Shown: positions 27,903 through 35,839 of the stretch, one piece after another
Layout of the letters: the number at the start of each line of letters is the position of its first letter
How positions within the stretch are numbered: position 1 is the first letter of the stretch
Assembly (NCBI RefSeq): GCF_005491705.1
Contig: NZ_CP028092.1
Location: 3,844,001-3,908,000, forward strand
DNA: 64,000 nt
Direction of reading: 5' to 3'
DNA from: Pontibacter sp. SGAir0037
GTDB taxonomy: Bacteria; Bacteroidota; Bacteroidia; Cytophagales; Hymenobacteraceae
Notes under the pieces: model-generated
What the model saw: only the letters and a program-made list of their open reading frames with translations
Told to the model about the DNA's origin: nothing
Database searches by the model: none
Program-made: the position numbers and the translations under genes

Positions 27903-28700
27903 CTATTGCCGGCTCTCCTGAATCTTTAGAACCATATTTCGCAAAATGGAGCGCGGCACCAGCTTCAGCAGGTGGGGCAAAGCTTTGTTCTTTAGGCCAG
28001 GGAGTACAATGTTTTCCCCTTTCATTAATCCGGTATAACCAGCTTCGGCTACCTCTCTGGCATCTTCTTTAAACATTGCGCTGAACCTGCTGGAGCTATC
28101 CAGATTGGCACGTTCCTTAAAATCTGTATCGGTTGGGCCAGGGCAGAGGGTGGTTACGGTAACGTTGTGCTTCTCCAGCTCACCTTTTATCGCCTCCGAA
28201 AAAGAAAGCACATATGCTTTGCTGGCATAATATATCGCCATATAAGGGCCCGATAAAAAAGCTGCAACAGACGATACATTCAGAATTTTACCAGGAGTTC
28301 CCGCAGGCAACTGGTACAGGAAAAGCTTGCTCAGGTGCGTTAGCGCCACCACATTCAGCTGCAGCATATCCAGCTCCTTTTGCAGGTTTGTTTCTCTGAA
28401 AGGGCCATAATTGCCTACACCAGCATTGTTTACCAGCACATCTACTACCATGTTTGCCTGCTTCAGCTCATCGAACAGGCGCTGCGGCGCAGCAGGATCA
28501 GAAAGGTCTGCTGCAATTACTTTAGCGTATACTTTGTAGTTGGTGGCATAGCGCATCGCCAACCGGTATAGTTTATCTTCCGAACGCGCCACCAGTACCA
28601 GGTTATGGCCGTTCCTGGCAAATACCTCTGCCAGTTCCATACCTATACCTCCGGATGCGCCTGTAATGAGTACTGTTGATTTATGCTTTTTTGCAGCCAT
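27903..28700 (-). CDS. Short-chain dehydrogenase/reductase (SDR)
   Basis: 265 residues. The Rossmann NAD(P) motif TGASGGIG is at about 13-20, NNAGVGNYG at about 91, catalytic Ser in NVSSVAAF and Tyr/Lys in YYASKAY. It resembles the YqjQ/DltE type of SDR, and a paralogue lies at 41426-42232 with the same ELDMLQLN and LCPGPTDT segments. The substrate is unknown. Confidence 0.92.
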   Translation of the reverse strand: MAAKKHKSTVLITGASGGIGMELAEVFARNGHNLVLVARSEDKLYRLAMRYATNYKVYAKVIAADLSDPAAPQRLFDELKQANMVVDVLVNNAGVGNYGPFRETNLQKELDMLQLNVVALTHLSKLFLYQLPAGTPGKILNVSSVAAFLSGPYMAIYYASKAYVLSFSEAIKGELEKHNVTVTTLCPGPTDTDFKERANLDSSSRFSAMFKEDAREVAEAGYTGLMKGENIVLPGLKNKALPHLLKLVPRSILRNMVLKIQESRQ

Positions 28701-28868
28701 TATCGTTGATGTTATCTTTCCTAAACTTTAAGGTATTTTCTACATCATACGCCTCCGCTGCTAAGAAGATATTATGCCGCTTATGCTTCCGTTTATTTCG
28801 CACCAGTGCTCTTCCAATTATTTATCGGCATGGTCAGAAGTTGATAAGCCGTTATTTCTGATCCATGG

Positions 28869-29795
28869 TTAAGCTACCAGGTAAGCCGCACCAAATACGC
28901 CTGCGCTGTCTCCTAAAGAAGGTTTTACCACGTGTGCATCAAAGATATTGTCCAGCGCAAATTTGCGGATTGCCTCCACCCCATCGGTATACAGCCTATC
29001 AATGTTACCTACACCTCCGCCAATAACAATCACATCCGGATCAATAACATTGACAATATTGCTGATCGCTCTTCCGAAGCCTTCTATCAACCTGTCTAGT
29101 GTTTTAGTGGCTGCCTCATCTGTTCCAGCTTCAGCCCTTTCTACAATTTCTTTCAGCCCCAGTTTTTGCCCTGTGAGTTCGTTGTAGTAATGCTCCAGCG
29201 AAGGCCCCGCCAGTATACTTTCGTTACAGCCTTTTTTGCCACAGAAACACTGTCTGCCTTCCATTCCGGGCAAATAGTTATGGCCCCACTCGCCACCGTT
29301 GCCGTGGTGCCCGTTTAGGATGTGGCCATTTATCACAACGCCACCACCTACACCAGTGCCAAAAATAATTCCGAATACCACTTTAGCTCCAGGAAATTTT
29401 TCTTTCACTACCCCCAGATGCGTTTCTGCAAGGGCAAAGCAGTTCGCATCATTTGCAAATGCCAGTTCAATTCCGAGGTACTTTTCCAGATCCGCTTTAA
29501 AAGGCCTTCCGTTCAGAATCGTGGTATTGGAATTTTTCATCAGGCCTGTGCCTGGAACCAGAACACCTGGTGTTCCCATGCCTATTCTGGCAGCTTTATA
29601 TCCAGCGGCGGCTTCCATTTTATTTACCAGTTTTTGTACCTGCCCCATCACGTGCTCATACCCTAAAGCTGCTTCTGTGGGCACCCGGTCCCTAAAGATG
29701 ACTTCCGGCTCATCAACAGACTTCAATATTACACCCTCTATCTTGGTGCCACCCATATCCAAACCCCACAAATTCCCTTTGCTAAAGCTACTCAT
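28869..29795 (-). CDS. ROK-family sugar kinase
   Basis: 308 residues. It phosphorylates a hexose or N-acetyl-hexosamine with ATP. The N-terminal phosphate motif is LDMGGTKIEG, the catalytic Asp is in FANDANCFA, the ROK zinc motif is CFCGKKGCNE, and the adenosine motif is IGGGVGN. I place the start at ATG 29795 (MSSFSKGNLWGLDMGG); an upstream ATG at 29822 would add nine unconserved residues. It is divergent from the kdgK-eda unit and may serve sugar catabolism. Confidence 0.9.
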   Translation of the reverse strand: MSSFSKGNLWGLDMGGTKIEGVILKSVDEPEVIFRDRVPTEAALGYEHVMGQVQKLVNKMEAAAGYKAARIGMGTPGVLVPGTGLMKNSNTTILNGRPFKADLEKYLGIELAFANDANCFALAETHLGVVKEKFPGAKVVFGIIFGTGVGGGVVINGHILNGHHGNGGEWGHNYLPGMEGRQCFCGKKGCNESILAGPSLEHYYNELTGQKLGLKEIVERAEAGTDEAATKTLDRLIEGFGRAISNIVNVIDPDVIVIGGGVGNIDRLYTDGVEAIRKFALDNIFDAHVVKPSLGDSAGVFGAAYLVA

Positions 29796-30018
29796 TCTTC
29801 TAAAATACCCGGTTAGGTTCAAAAATCATTTAAGGGCGAAGATAGCTCTTTTGCATAATTTGTTTAATAATCTTCATCTAGAGAAGGAAATTTAATCTAA
29901 TTTACCTCTCTTAAGACAGGTAATACCAAAAACGACAGGCACTGAGGCAGCATTCAGAAGAGCAGCCAATGCTCCTTTTGCGGCACCACCTTTCAGGTTT
30001 AAACTGGTTAATACTTTG

Positions 30019-30032
30019 TGCAATCGTTTGCA
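30019..30032. promoter_or_regulatory. LacI/GalR-type operator before kdgK-eda
   Basis: TGCAATCGTTTGCA is a 14-base near-palindrome (12 of 14 positions symmetric) with a central CG. This is the shape of LacI/GalR-family operators. It lies 83 bases before the kdgK start and in the gap shared with the divergent ROK kinase. No LacI-type regulator gene is in the window. Confidence 0.5.
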
Positions 30033-30114
30033 AAAAGTGATATTTATGAGCAAATTTGGTTGTAAGAAGATTCAGGTACAGAAAACAGCACTAACTAAAG
30101 ATTATGAACAACAC

Positions 30115-31140
30115 ATGAGCGACGGGAAAGTACTCCTCTTTGGCGAGTTGTTGTGGCGCCTTGCCGCCGCCGACAGCCGTTTAGCAAATGCCGAAAACTT
30201 ACTGCAGATGAACCCTGGCGGGGCAGAAGCCAATGTGGCTGCTTCCTTAGGTTTATGGCAGGTACCATGCTCTTACCTTTCCTGCGCTCCCAACAATGAG
30301 CTGGCCGACAGAGCTCTGGCAAAATTAAACAGCTGTGGCGCAGCAACTGACCTGGTGCTGCGGCAGGGCGACAGGGTAGGCCTGTATTTTCTGCTTTCTG
30401 CAAATGGGCTTAGCACCGGACAGGTAGTATACGACCGCAAATATTCTTCCTTCAGCCAGCTAAAACCAGGCAGGATAGACTGGGATGCAATGCTGGAAGG
30501 CTTTAGCTGGTTCCATTGGAGCGCACTTACACCGGCCCTTAACCCTGACCTGGCCGCTGTTTGCAAAGAGGCTCTGGTAGCTGCCAAAAAGAAAGGCCTT
30601 ACAGTTTCTGTTGACCTTAACTACAGAAACAGGCTCTGGGACTATGGCAAAGAGCCTATCGATGTAATGCCTGAGCTGACGCAGTATTGTGATGTGATTA
30701 TGGGGAACATCTGGGCGGCTAATAAAATGCTGGGCACACCTGTGGCAGATCATTTAAACCGCCACACAAGTGTAAACGAGTATCTGGAGCATGCAGCACA
30801 ATCGGCCAGAGCTGTGATGGAACAATTTCCGCAGTGCAGGCATGTAGCCTATACCTTCCGGTTTATGGATAGCGCCAGCCATAACCTCTTTTATGGCACC
30901 TATTACGATGGAAAAAGGCAATATAATTCTGCGGTTTACGAAACATTTGAGCTGGTGGATCGCATTGGCAGCGGCGATGCTTTTATGGCCGGATTACTGT
31001 ACAGTATTTATAAAAACTTTGCCGGGCAGGATATAGTAGATTACGCAACTGCTGCTGCTTTCCAGAAGCTTTTTGTTCCTGGCGATTTTGGTGCTCACAC
31101 TGCAGAACAGATAAAAGAAAGTATAAAACCCACCACCTAA
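30115..31140 (+). CDS. kdgK: 2-dehydro-3-deoxygluconokinase (PfkB family)
   Basis: 341 residues. The enzyme phosphorylates 2-keto-3-deoxygluconate to KDPG. N-terminal LLFGELLWRL, the NPGGAEANVAASL substrate motif, the VDLNYRNRLW segment typical of KDG kinases, and the C-terminal DRIGSGDAFMAGLLY with the catalytic Asp are all present. The open frame extends upstream to 30016, but that part overlaps a likely operator. ATG 30115 gives the normal family N-terminus. The aldolase gene follows after three bases, which strongly supports the function. Confidence 0.9.
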   Translation: MSDGKVLLFGELLWRLAAADSRLANAENLLQMNPGGAEANVAASLGLWQVPCSYLSCAPNNELADRALAKLNSCGAATDLVLRQGDRVGLYFLLSANGLSTGQVVYDRKYSSFSQLKPGRIDWDAMLEGFSWFHWSALTPALNPDLAAVCKEALVAAKKKGLTVSVDLNYRNRLWDYGKEPIDVMPELTQYCDVIMGNIWAANKMLGTPVADHLNRHTSVNEYLEHAAQSARAVMEQFPQCRHVAYTFRFMDSASHNLFYGTYYDGKRQYNSAVYETFELVDRIGSGDAFMAGLLYSIYKNFAGQDIVDYATAAAFQKLFVPGDFGAHTAEQIKESIKPTT

Positions 31141-31143
31141 AAA

Positions 31144-31803
31144 ATGGCAACAGATAAAAACCAAGTACTAGAGAAGATTAAAGAAACCCCGGCCATACCT
31201 GTATACTATAATGCAGATCCGGAAACATGCAAAGCAGTACTGGATGCCTGCTATGCAGGAGGCATGCGTGTTTTTGAATTTACCAACAGAGGTGAAAAGG
31301 CGCTGGAAAACTTTAAAATTCTGAAAGAGGTTACCAATGAGCGCTATCCGGATCTTAAGCTTGGCATCGGCACTATAAAGGATGCTGCAAGTGCTGAAGA
31401 ATACGTGGCCGCTGGGGCCGATTTTATTGTGAGCCCTATTACTGATATCTCTGTTGCGGAGGCGGTACAGGCACATGGCCTGCTTTGGATACCAGGCTGC
31501 ATGACTCCGACTGAAATTGCGCAAGCCGAAAAAGCAGGCGCTTCTCTTGTTAAACTGTTCCCGGGTAATGTGCTTGGCTCCGGGTTCCTGAAAGCGATAA
31601 AAGAGCTGTTCCCGAACCTGCTCTTTATGCCTACTGGCGGCGTTGCTCCAACTGCCGACAGCCTGAACGAATGGTTTGGCGCAGGTGTAACTGCCGTTGG
31701 CCTTGGTTCAAAGCTTTTCGAAAAAGACCCAACTTCGCAAGGCTACGAATGGCTCACAGAGCGGTCGGCCCAGGTGCTACAATTAGCGCTACAGGCAAAA
31801 TAA
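31144..31803 (+). CDS. eda: KDPG / 4-hydroxy-2-oxoglutarate aldolase
   Basis: 219 residues of a class I TIM-barrel aldolase that splits KDPG into pyruvate and glyceraldehyde-3-phosphate. The Schiff-base Lys is in SLVKLFPGN, with the upstream catalytic Glu in FEFTNRGEKAL and the phosphate-binding PTGGV motif. It is translationally close to kdgK. Together they complete the hexuronate pathway; the earlier enzymes are not in the window. Confidence 0.93.
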   Translation: MATDKNQVLEKIKETPAIPVYYNADPETCKAVLDACYAGGMRVFEFTNRGEKALENFKILKEVTNERYPDLKLGIGTIKDAASAEEYVAAGADFIVSPITDISVAEAVQAHGLLWIPGCMTPTEIAQAEKAGASLVKLFPGNVLGSGFLKAIKELFPNLLFMPTGGVAPTADSLNEWFGAGVTAVGLGSKLFEKDPTSQGYEWLTERSAQVLQLALQAK

Positions 31804-31809
31804 AACCTG

Positions 31810-31837
31810 GCCTTTCCTGTGTAAGTGCAGGAAAGGC
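31810..31837 (+). terminator. Hairpin terminator between eda and the convergent GNAT gene
   Basis: A perfect 10-bp stem GCCTTTCCTG / CAGGAAAGGC with an 8-nt loop. The plus-strand tail is TATTCCTCTTCC, a weak T tract. The minus-strand tail is TTTTATTTT, so it may work better for the GNAT gene, whose stop lies at its edge. Confidence 0.6.
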
Positions 31838-32418
31838 TATTCCTCTTCCGTTTTGGCTTCGGTAAGCGCGGCTTTATTTACCAGCCCGTAATGCCTGATA
31901 TCCAGCAGCACTCCACGGCCACTCCTATACTCCTGCCTGTGCGTTCCTTCCAGCTCAAAACCTAATTTAGTTACCACAGCTATACTTTTTTTGTTGGCTG
32001 GAATTATTCTGGCGTAAATTTTAAGCAGTTTCAGCTCATCGAAACAATAAGCCCGTAGGGCACGAAGCCCTTCCGTTACCAGGCCTTCTCCCTCATATTC
32101 TCCAGATATAAAATATCCTAATTCACCTTTAGGAATGTTCCAGTCGACATTCTTCAGTATAAGTTCACCGATCAGCTTCCCTTTATACCAGGCACCATAG
32201 TATACCGATTCTCCTGCATCATTCTCCTCTTTCAACTCCTTGAGGTAAGCAAGCGCCGTTTCCCTGTTCTTCATTTTATGAACAGTTACCGGAAAACTTT
32301 CCCGCAGTCTATCTCTGTTCTTTTCCACCAGGCTAAGCCAGCAACCTACGTCACGCTCTTCCAGTACTCTTAGCCGGAGCCTTTCTGTCTGTAGCTGCTC
32401 TTTAAATAATACTCCCAT
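31837..32418 (-). CDS. GNAT acetyltransferase, RimJ/RimL-like
   Basis: 193 residues. It has the RimL-type pattern: N-terminal QTERLRLRVLEERDVGCWL, GELGYFISGEYEGEGLVTEGL as acetyl-CoA motif, and NKKSIAVVTKLGFELEGTHRQEY near the end. RimL relatives acetylate protein N-termini or small molecules. The target is unknown. It is the nearest gene upstream of the first tRNA-like RNA, transcribed away from it. Confidence 0.88.
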   Translation of the reverse strand: MGVLFKEQLQTERLRLRVLEERDVGCWLSLVEKNRDRLRESFPVTVHKMKNRETALAYLKELKEENDAGESVYYGAWYKGKLIGELILKNVDWNIPKGELGYFISGEYEGEGLVTEGLRALRAYCFDELKLLKIYARIIPANKKSIAVVTKLGFELEGTHRQEYRSGRGVLLDIRHYGLVNKAALTEAKTEEE

Positions 32419-32607
32419 GCTTATACCACTCTTTGTGAAGCATACGATTTACAACCAGGTATTAGCTACCTTCAACCAGCTAAATGTAACGAATTAAACG
32501 GCAGCAGCCATTTTGCATCATGCTAATCCATACAGGCTGACGCTTATTAAAATTTCATTAAAATTATTTATAAATAATCAATTATATAAAAATAAGCGAC
32601 ATTAATT

Positions 32608-32637
32608 TTGACAATGAAAATAAAACAAATACATTTG
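32608..32637 (+). promoter_or_regulatory. Bacteroidetes-type promoter for tRNA-like RNA 1
   Basis: TTG (32608-32610), exactly 19 bases, then TACATTTG (32630-32637), a perfect TAnnTTTG -7 box. Transcription would begin near 32644, about 12 nt before the RNA's folded 5' end. Confidence 0.75.
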
Positions 32638-32655
32638 CACACACCTAAACAACAG

Positions 32656-32768
32656 TGTAGGGTGTTGAAATTGGCAGACAAGCCCTCCTATCTCGGGGGT
32701 GGAGGTCATAGAATAAAGCAAGCTATTTGTCTAACTACTCCGTGGAGGTTCGACTCCTCCCCCTACAG
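32656..32768 (+). ncRNA. tRNA-like RNA 1 (class II fold, expanded variable arm)
   Basis: The 113 nt fold as a full tRNA. Acceptor TGTAGGG pairs with CCCTACA (7 bp, U1-A72) with discriminator G73. U8 is present. The D stem TTG/CAA encloses a leucine-like loop AAATTGGCAGA with G18-G19. The anticodon stem CCCTC/GGGGG has loop CTATCTC with U33 and putative anticodon AUC. The T arm is GGAGG-TTCGACT-CCTCC. The variable region is 44 nt, about twice that of normal class II tRNAs, with a GGAG/CTCC stem and an inner ATAG/CTAT helix. Position 37 is U instead of the normal purine. CCA is not encoded. A second copy lies at 35840. It fits no standard isoacceptor; role unknown. Confidence 0.75.
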
Positions 32769-32770
32769 CA

Positions 32771-32807
32771 GAAAGGCCGCTCTCACTTACAGTGAGGCGG
32801 CCTTTTC
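32771..32807 (+). terminator. Terminator of tRNA-like RNA 1
   Basis: A long hairpin starts two bases after the folded RNA: GAAAGGCCGC pairs with GCGGCCTTTTC, with CTCAC/GTGAG inside. The 3' arm itself supplies the TTTT tract. Confidence 0.8.
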
Positions 32808-32925
32808 ATTAACCCATTATCAGAAAACTGCCATAACAAACTATTCCCGATAATCAATTTAAAATAACAACTCAAGCTGTTATATTGTATCTGTAACAGG
32901 TACTCCAGAAAGCAGCTTAAACAAA

Positions 32926-33876
32926 GTGGAACACCCAGCACACCTACAGACAAAAGCACCACTCAAAACACGCATTGCCCCTACCCCCAGTGGTTACCTG
33001 CACCTCGGCAATGTATTGTCTTTTGCCATTACCTGGGCACTCGCACGCCAGCAGCAGGGAGAGCTGGTGCTTCGTATAGATGATATTGATAATGAACGGG
33101 TAAGGTCAGCCTATGTAGAGGACATCTTCGAAACGCTGGATTTTTTAGGCATTGATTACGACGAAGGCCCTATAGATGCGCCGGATTTCTACCGGCACTA
33201 CTCACAGCACCACCGCCTCGACCTGTATAATAACACCCTTGACCAACTGGCTCAGCAACGCCTGGTTTATGCCTGCCTCTATTCCCGCACCCAAATAAAG
33301 GTTCGCTCTGCGAAAGGCGATTATCCTCTCACCTGCCGCTCCAGGCAACTTGCCTTGGATACACCCAACAGTGCCTGGCGCCTGCTTATACCGGAAGACA
33401 CAACAATTGCCTTTCAAGACCTTTTGCTAGGCGAAACAACTGTGCCTTTGTTTAACAAAATGCCAGATTTTGTGGTACGCCGTAAAAACAAACTCCCTTC
33501 TTACCAGGTAGCTTCTTTTTGCGATGATGTTTTGATGGGTATAAACACGATAGTACGGGGCAGCGATTTACTTACCTCTACAGCAGCTCAGCTTTTTATT
33601 GCGCGGCAGACTGGCACAGCCACATTTGCTGCGATTAATTTTATACATCACCCCCTTATTCAGGAAGAAAATGGCAACAAACTATCCAAATCCCATGGCT
33701 CGCTTTCGATTAACCAGATGCGCCGGAACGGTTTAAAAGCAGCTGATATCTGGCAAACTTTAGGAAACTTGCTGGGCTGGCAGGAAAACCCGATAACAGA
33801 CTCAAATACTTTTCTGCAACGGTTTAAACTGGAAGATGTAAAGCTGAAAGCTGCTACTTTACCTACGGCTTTCTGA
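32926..33876 (+). CDS. Glutamyl-tRNA synthetase-like protein without anticodon-binding domain (GluQ-RS type)
   Basis: 316 residues, only the class I catalytic core. Both ATP motifs are intact: the HIGH-type SGYLHLGN (22-29) and KLSKS (252-256). RGSDLL (211-216) and MGINTIVRG match the GluRS/GluQ-RS active site. GluQ-RS glutamylates queuosine in tRNA-Asp and has this length. The zinc site of GluQ-RS is C-x-C...Y-x3-C; here it reads C117, Y119, Y133, C137, so one Cys is replaced. The start is GTG at 32926; no ATG is suitable. It lies 119 bases after the terminator of tRNA-like RNA 1. Either it is GluQ-RS or a relative serving the tRNA-like RNAs. Confidence 0.85.
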   Translation: MEHPAHLQTKAPLKTRIAPTPSGYLHLGNVLSFAITWALARQQQGELVLRIDDIDNERVRSAYVEDIFETLDFLGIDYDEGPIDAPDFYRHYSQHHRLDLYNNTLDQLAQQRLVYACLYSRTQIKVRSAKGDYPLTCRSRQLALDTPNSAWRLLIPEDTTIAFQDLLLGETTVPLFNKMPDFVVRRKNKLPSYQVASFCDDVLMGINTIVRGSDLLTSTAAQLFIARQTGTATFAAINFIHHPLIQEENGNKLSKSHGSLSINQMRRNGLKAADIWQTLGNLLGWQENPITDSNTFLQRFKLEDVKLKAATLPTAF

Positions 33877-33881
33877 AGGCA

Positions 33882-34676
33882 CTATACCTTAGCACTCTTT
33901 TCCGGTTGCTCTTCCGGCTGATTTACCAGCCTGTTCAGCGTTTTATCATAATTAGGATGCGTGGTTTTCATAAGTTCGTCCCAAACACGCAGGTACAACC
34001 CATAGTTGCCTTTGAAATACTTATGATGCATGTTATGATTGGTAGAAGTATTAAGCCACTTGCCAAGACGGCTATGTACCAGCCAGCGCGGGTAAATCTC
34101 ATAGCCTAAATGGCCATACACGTTATACACCGTCATAAAAAGCAGAAAGGCCAGTATAGCGTATGTGTGCATGGGTATCAGCAGCACAATTACAAAAATA
34201 ATTCCGCCTTCTACCAGTGCCTCCAGCGGGCTGAAAGAGAATGCCGCCCAGGGCGAAGGATTAACAGATCGGTGGTGTGTCAGGTGAAACCATTTAAAAA
34301 GCCTGGGGTGGTGCATCAGGCGGTGGGTCCAGTAGAAATACGTATCATGGATCAGCAGGGCCAGCACAATGCTTAATCCAAAATACCACCAGCTATACTC
34401 ACTTAGATCGGTATAGATTTTTGTGTATGGCCTTACCGCTGAAGATGAAAGTATGATTGCTATAGTGGCAAAGGCAAAGAAGGTAAGAAAAGAATAACCT
34501 ACTTCCCGCATGTAATCCTTGCGTTTCGGAAACAAGGACTGAATCTTGAGCCTGGAAAACTTTGACGGAAAAAAGATATAAAACAATAAAAAGGCCCCTC
34601 CGGCCACAATTATATAGCGAGCTGCCAGTATGGCGTACATTAACCAAAAATAAGTGTTCATCGCTTTTACTTCCAT
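33882..34676 (-). CDS. Fatty acid hydroxylase / sterol desaturase family membrane protein
   Basis: 264 residues, a membrane di-iron enzyme with about four transmembrane helices. The histidine boxes are complete: HDTYFYWTHRLMHH, HLTHHRS and NHNMHH. Family members hydroxylate or desaturate lipids, carotenoids or sterols. Nothing nearby indicates the lipid. It is convergent with the GluRS-like gene (5-base gap). Start at 34676 is used; an internal ATG five codons later is possible. Confidence 0.92.
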   Translation of the reverse strand: MEVKAMNTYFWLMYAILAARYIIVAGGAFLLFYIFFPSKFSRLKIQSLFPKRKDYMREVGYSFLTFFAFATIAIILSSSAVRPYTKIYTDLSEYSWWYFGLSIVLALLIHDTYFYWTHRLMHHPRLFKWFHLTHHRSVNPSPWAAFSFSPLEALVEGGIIFVIVLLIPMHTYAILAFLLFMTVYNVYGHLGYEIYPRWLVHSRLGKWLNTSTNHNMHHKYFKGNYGLYLRVWDELMKTTHPNYDKTLNRLVNQPEEQPEKSAKV

Positions 34677-34783
34677 AGATAAAATACCTGCCTGTAAAAT
34701 TACAGCCTCTCCACAAAAACGATAAAAAAGTATAAATAAGTTTATTCTTTAAGTGGATTCTACTTCACAATTTCTATAAAAAC

Positions 34784-34816
34784 AAAAGAGCAGGCATTAT
34801 ACATGCCTGCTCTTTT
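34784..34816 (-). terminator. Terminator of the DUF2911 gene
   Basis: A perfect 14-bp stem AAAAGAGCAGGCAT / ATGCCTGCTCTTTT with a 5-nt loop, followed by T-rich sequence on the minus strand. Confidence 0.85.
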
Positions 34817-34856
34817 ATGTAAGCATTACAACTTACGTCTTCACCTGTATCAATGG

Positions 34857-35393
34857 CTATATCTTATTACCGGACTTCACTGAAACAGGCACTTCCAGAT
34901 TTTCCCAGCGCAGCACAAAGCCGTTATTCGTTACGTCGTAAGCAAGTCTTTCGCTCATAGAGGCCGCTTTACGGGGTTTAGTGGTTACCCGCAATTGGTC
35001 TTGCTTTTCGTCATACTGTGTGCCCCACTGCTTTGCTACTTTATTAAAGATAATCGTCCACTGGGCCTCGCCTGGTATGGCATACAGGCTGTATGTACCT
35101 GCAGGCAGGTTTTCACCTTCCACCATTACATCTTTGTCTACAGTAAAGGTAGTTGCCTCATTAGCACCTGCACGCCAAACTTTACCATACGGCACAAGTT
35201 CTCCCCATACAGTACGGCCTTTTACACCTGGGCTGCTATAGTTAATAGTTATGTTAGCTTCCCCAACCTTACCGGAAGCGGAAGCAGAAGGGCTTGGCTT
35301 GCTTGCATTAGCATTCTGAGCCCACGATACAGTAGTGAGCAGCATACTTACCAGCAGTACTGCTGCAAAACTTAAAACAGAGTTCTTCTTCAT
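34857..35393 (-). CDS. DUF2911 domain exported protein
   Basis: 178 residues. The signal peptide is cleaved after VSWAQ. The domain shows the DUF2911 pattern ITINYSSPGVKGRTVWGELVPYGKVWRAGANEATTF and LPAGTYSLYAIPGEAQWTIIFN. The family is abundant in Bacteroidetes, probably periplasmic and beta-rich, with no known function. It stands alone with its own terminator. Confidence 0.92.
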   Translation of the reverse strand: MKKNSVLSFAAVLLVSMLLTTVSWAQNANASKPSPSASASGKVGEANITINYSSPGVKGRTVWGELVPYGKVWRAGANEATTFTVDKDVMVEGENLPAGTYSLYAIPGEAQWTIIFNKVAKQWGTQYDEKQDQLRVTTKPRKAASMSERLAYDVTNNGFVLRWENLEVPVSVKSGNKI

Positions 35394-35785
35394 GGTTTAT
35401 TTTGTTTTGAATTTGTATGAAAAGATAGAGCTTTCTTATCAGAAATCCGTCACCAGACACCATATATTATCTGAAGCTACTCAACAACTCATGCTTTTGC
35501 AGCACCTTTGTTCGAACGCATACCACCTTTCGTACCTGTAATGATTTTACAGTTTACCATTTTCAGTAAAAAAAATTTCAATCTTTCAAGCTCGACAAAC
35601 TACTTTATTCCTCCTTTCAGACTTTTACCAGTTATACAACGTGAGCAATTAATCACTTATAAAACAATGAGTTAGATACTCTTCCCATTAATTTTCCTCC
35701 TTGTTTCAACATCCTTATAAATATGTTAAGCATGTTTACTTATTGTTGAAACAAAAATAATTTTAAATAATTTTTGTTAAAATAT
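35394..35785. other. AT-rich intergenic region before tRNA-like RNA 2
   Basis: About 390 bases without a supported gene. The AT content rises towards the promoter of tRNA-like RNA 2. The promoter of the minus-strand DUF2911 gene is presumably at its left end. Confidence 0.4.
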
Positions 35786-35815
35786 TTGCAATTACGATTT
35801 CAGTGTGTACCTTTA
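35786..35815 (+). promoter_or_regulatory. Bacteroidetes-type promoter for tRNA-like RNA 2
   Basis: TTG (35786-35788), exactly 19 bases, then TACCTTTA (35808-35815), one mismatch from TAnnTTTG. The predicted start near 35822 gives an 18-nt leader. Confidence 0.65.
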
Positions 35816-35839
35816 CATCATCAGAATAAAACAACACAA

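Noticed and set aside
30016-30114. Upstream extension of kdgK
   Set aside because: The added residues are not found in KDG kinases and the DNA overlaps a likely operator.
32656-32768. tmRNA
   Set aside because: The RNA has a full D arm and anticodon arm and is too short for a tag-coding region and pseudoknots.
32656-32768. tRNA-Sec or an interrupted tRNA with a group I intron
   Set aside because: The anticodon is not UCA and no group I core fits in a 44-nt insert. The insertion is in the variable arm, not in the anticodon loop.
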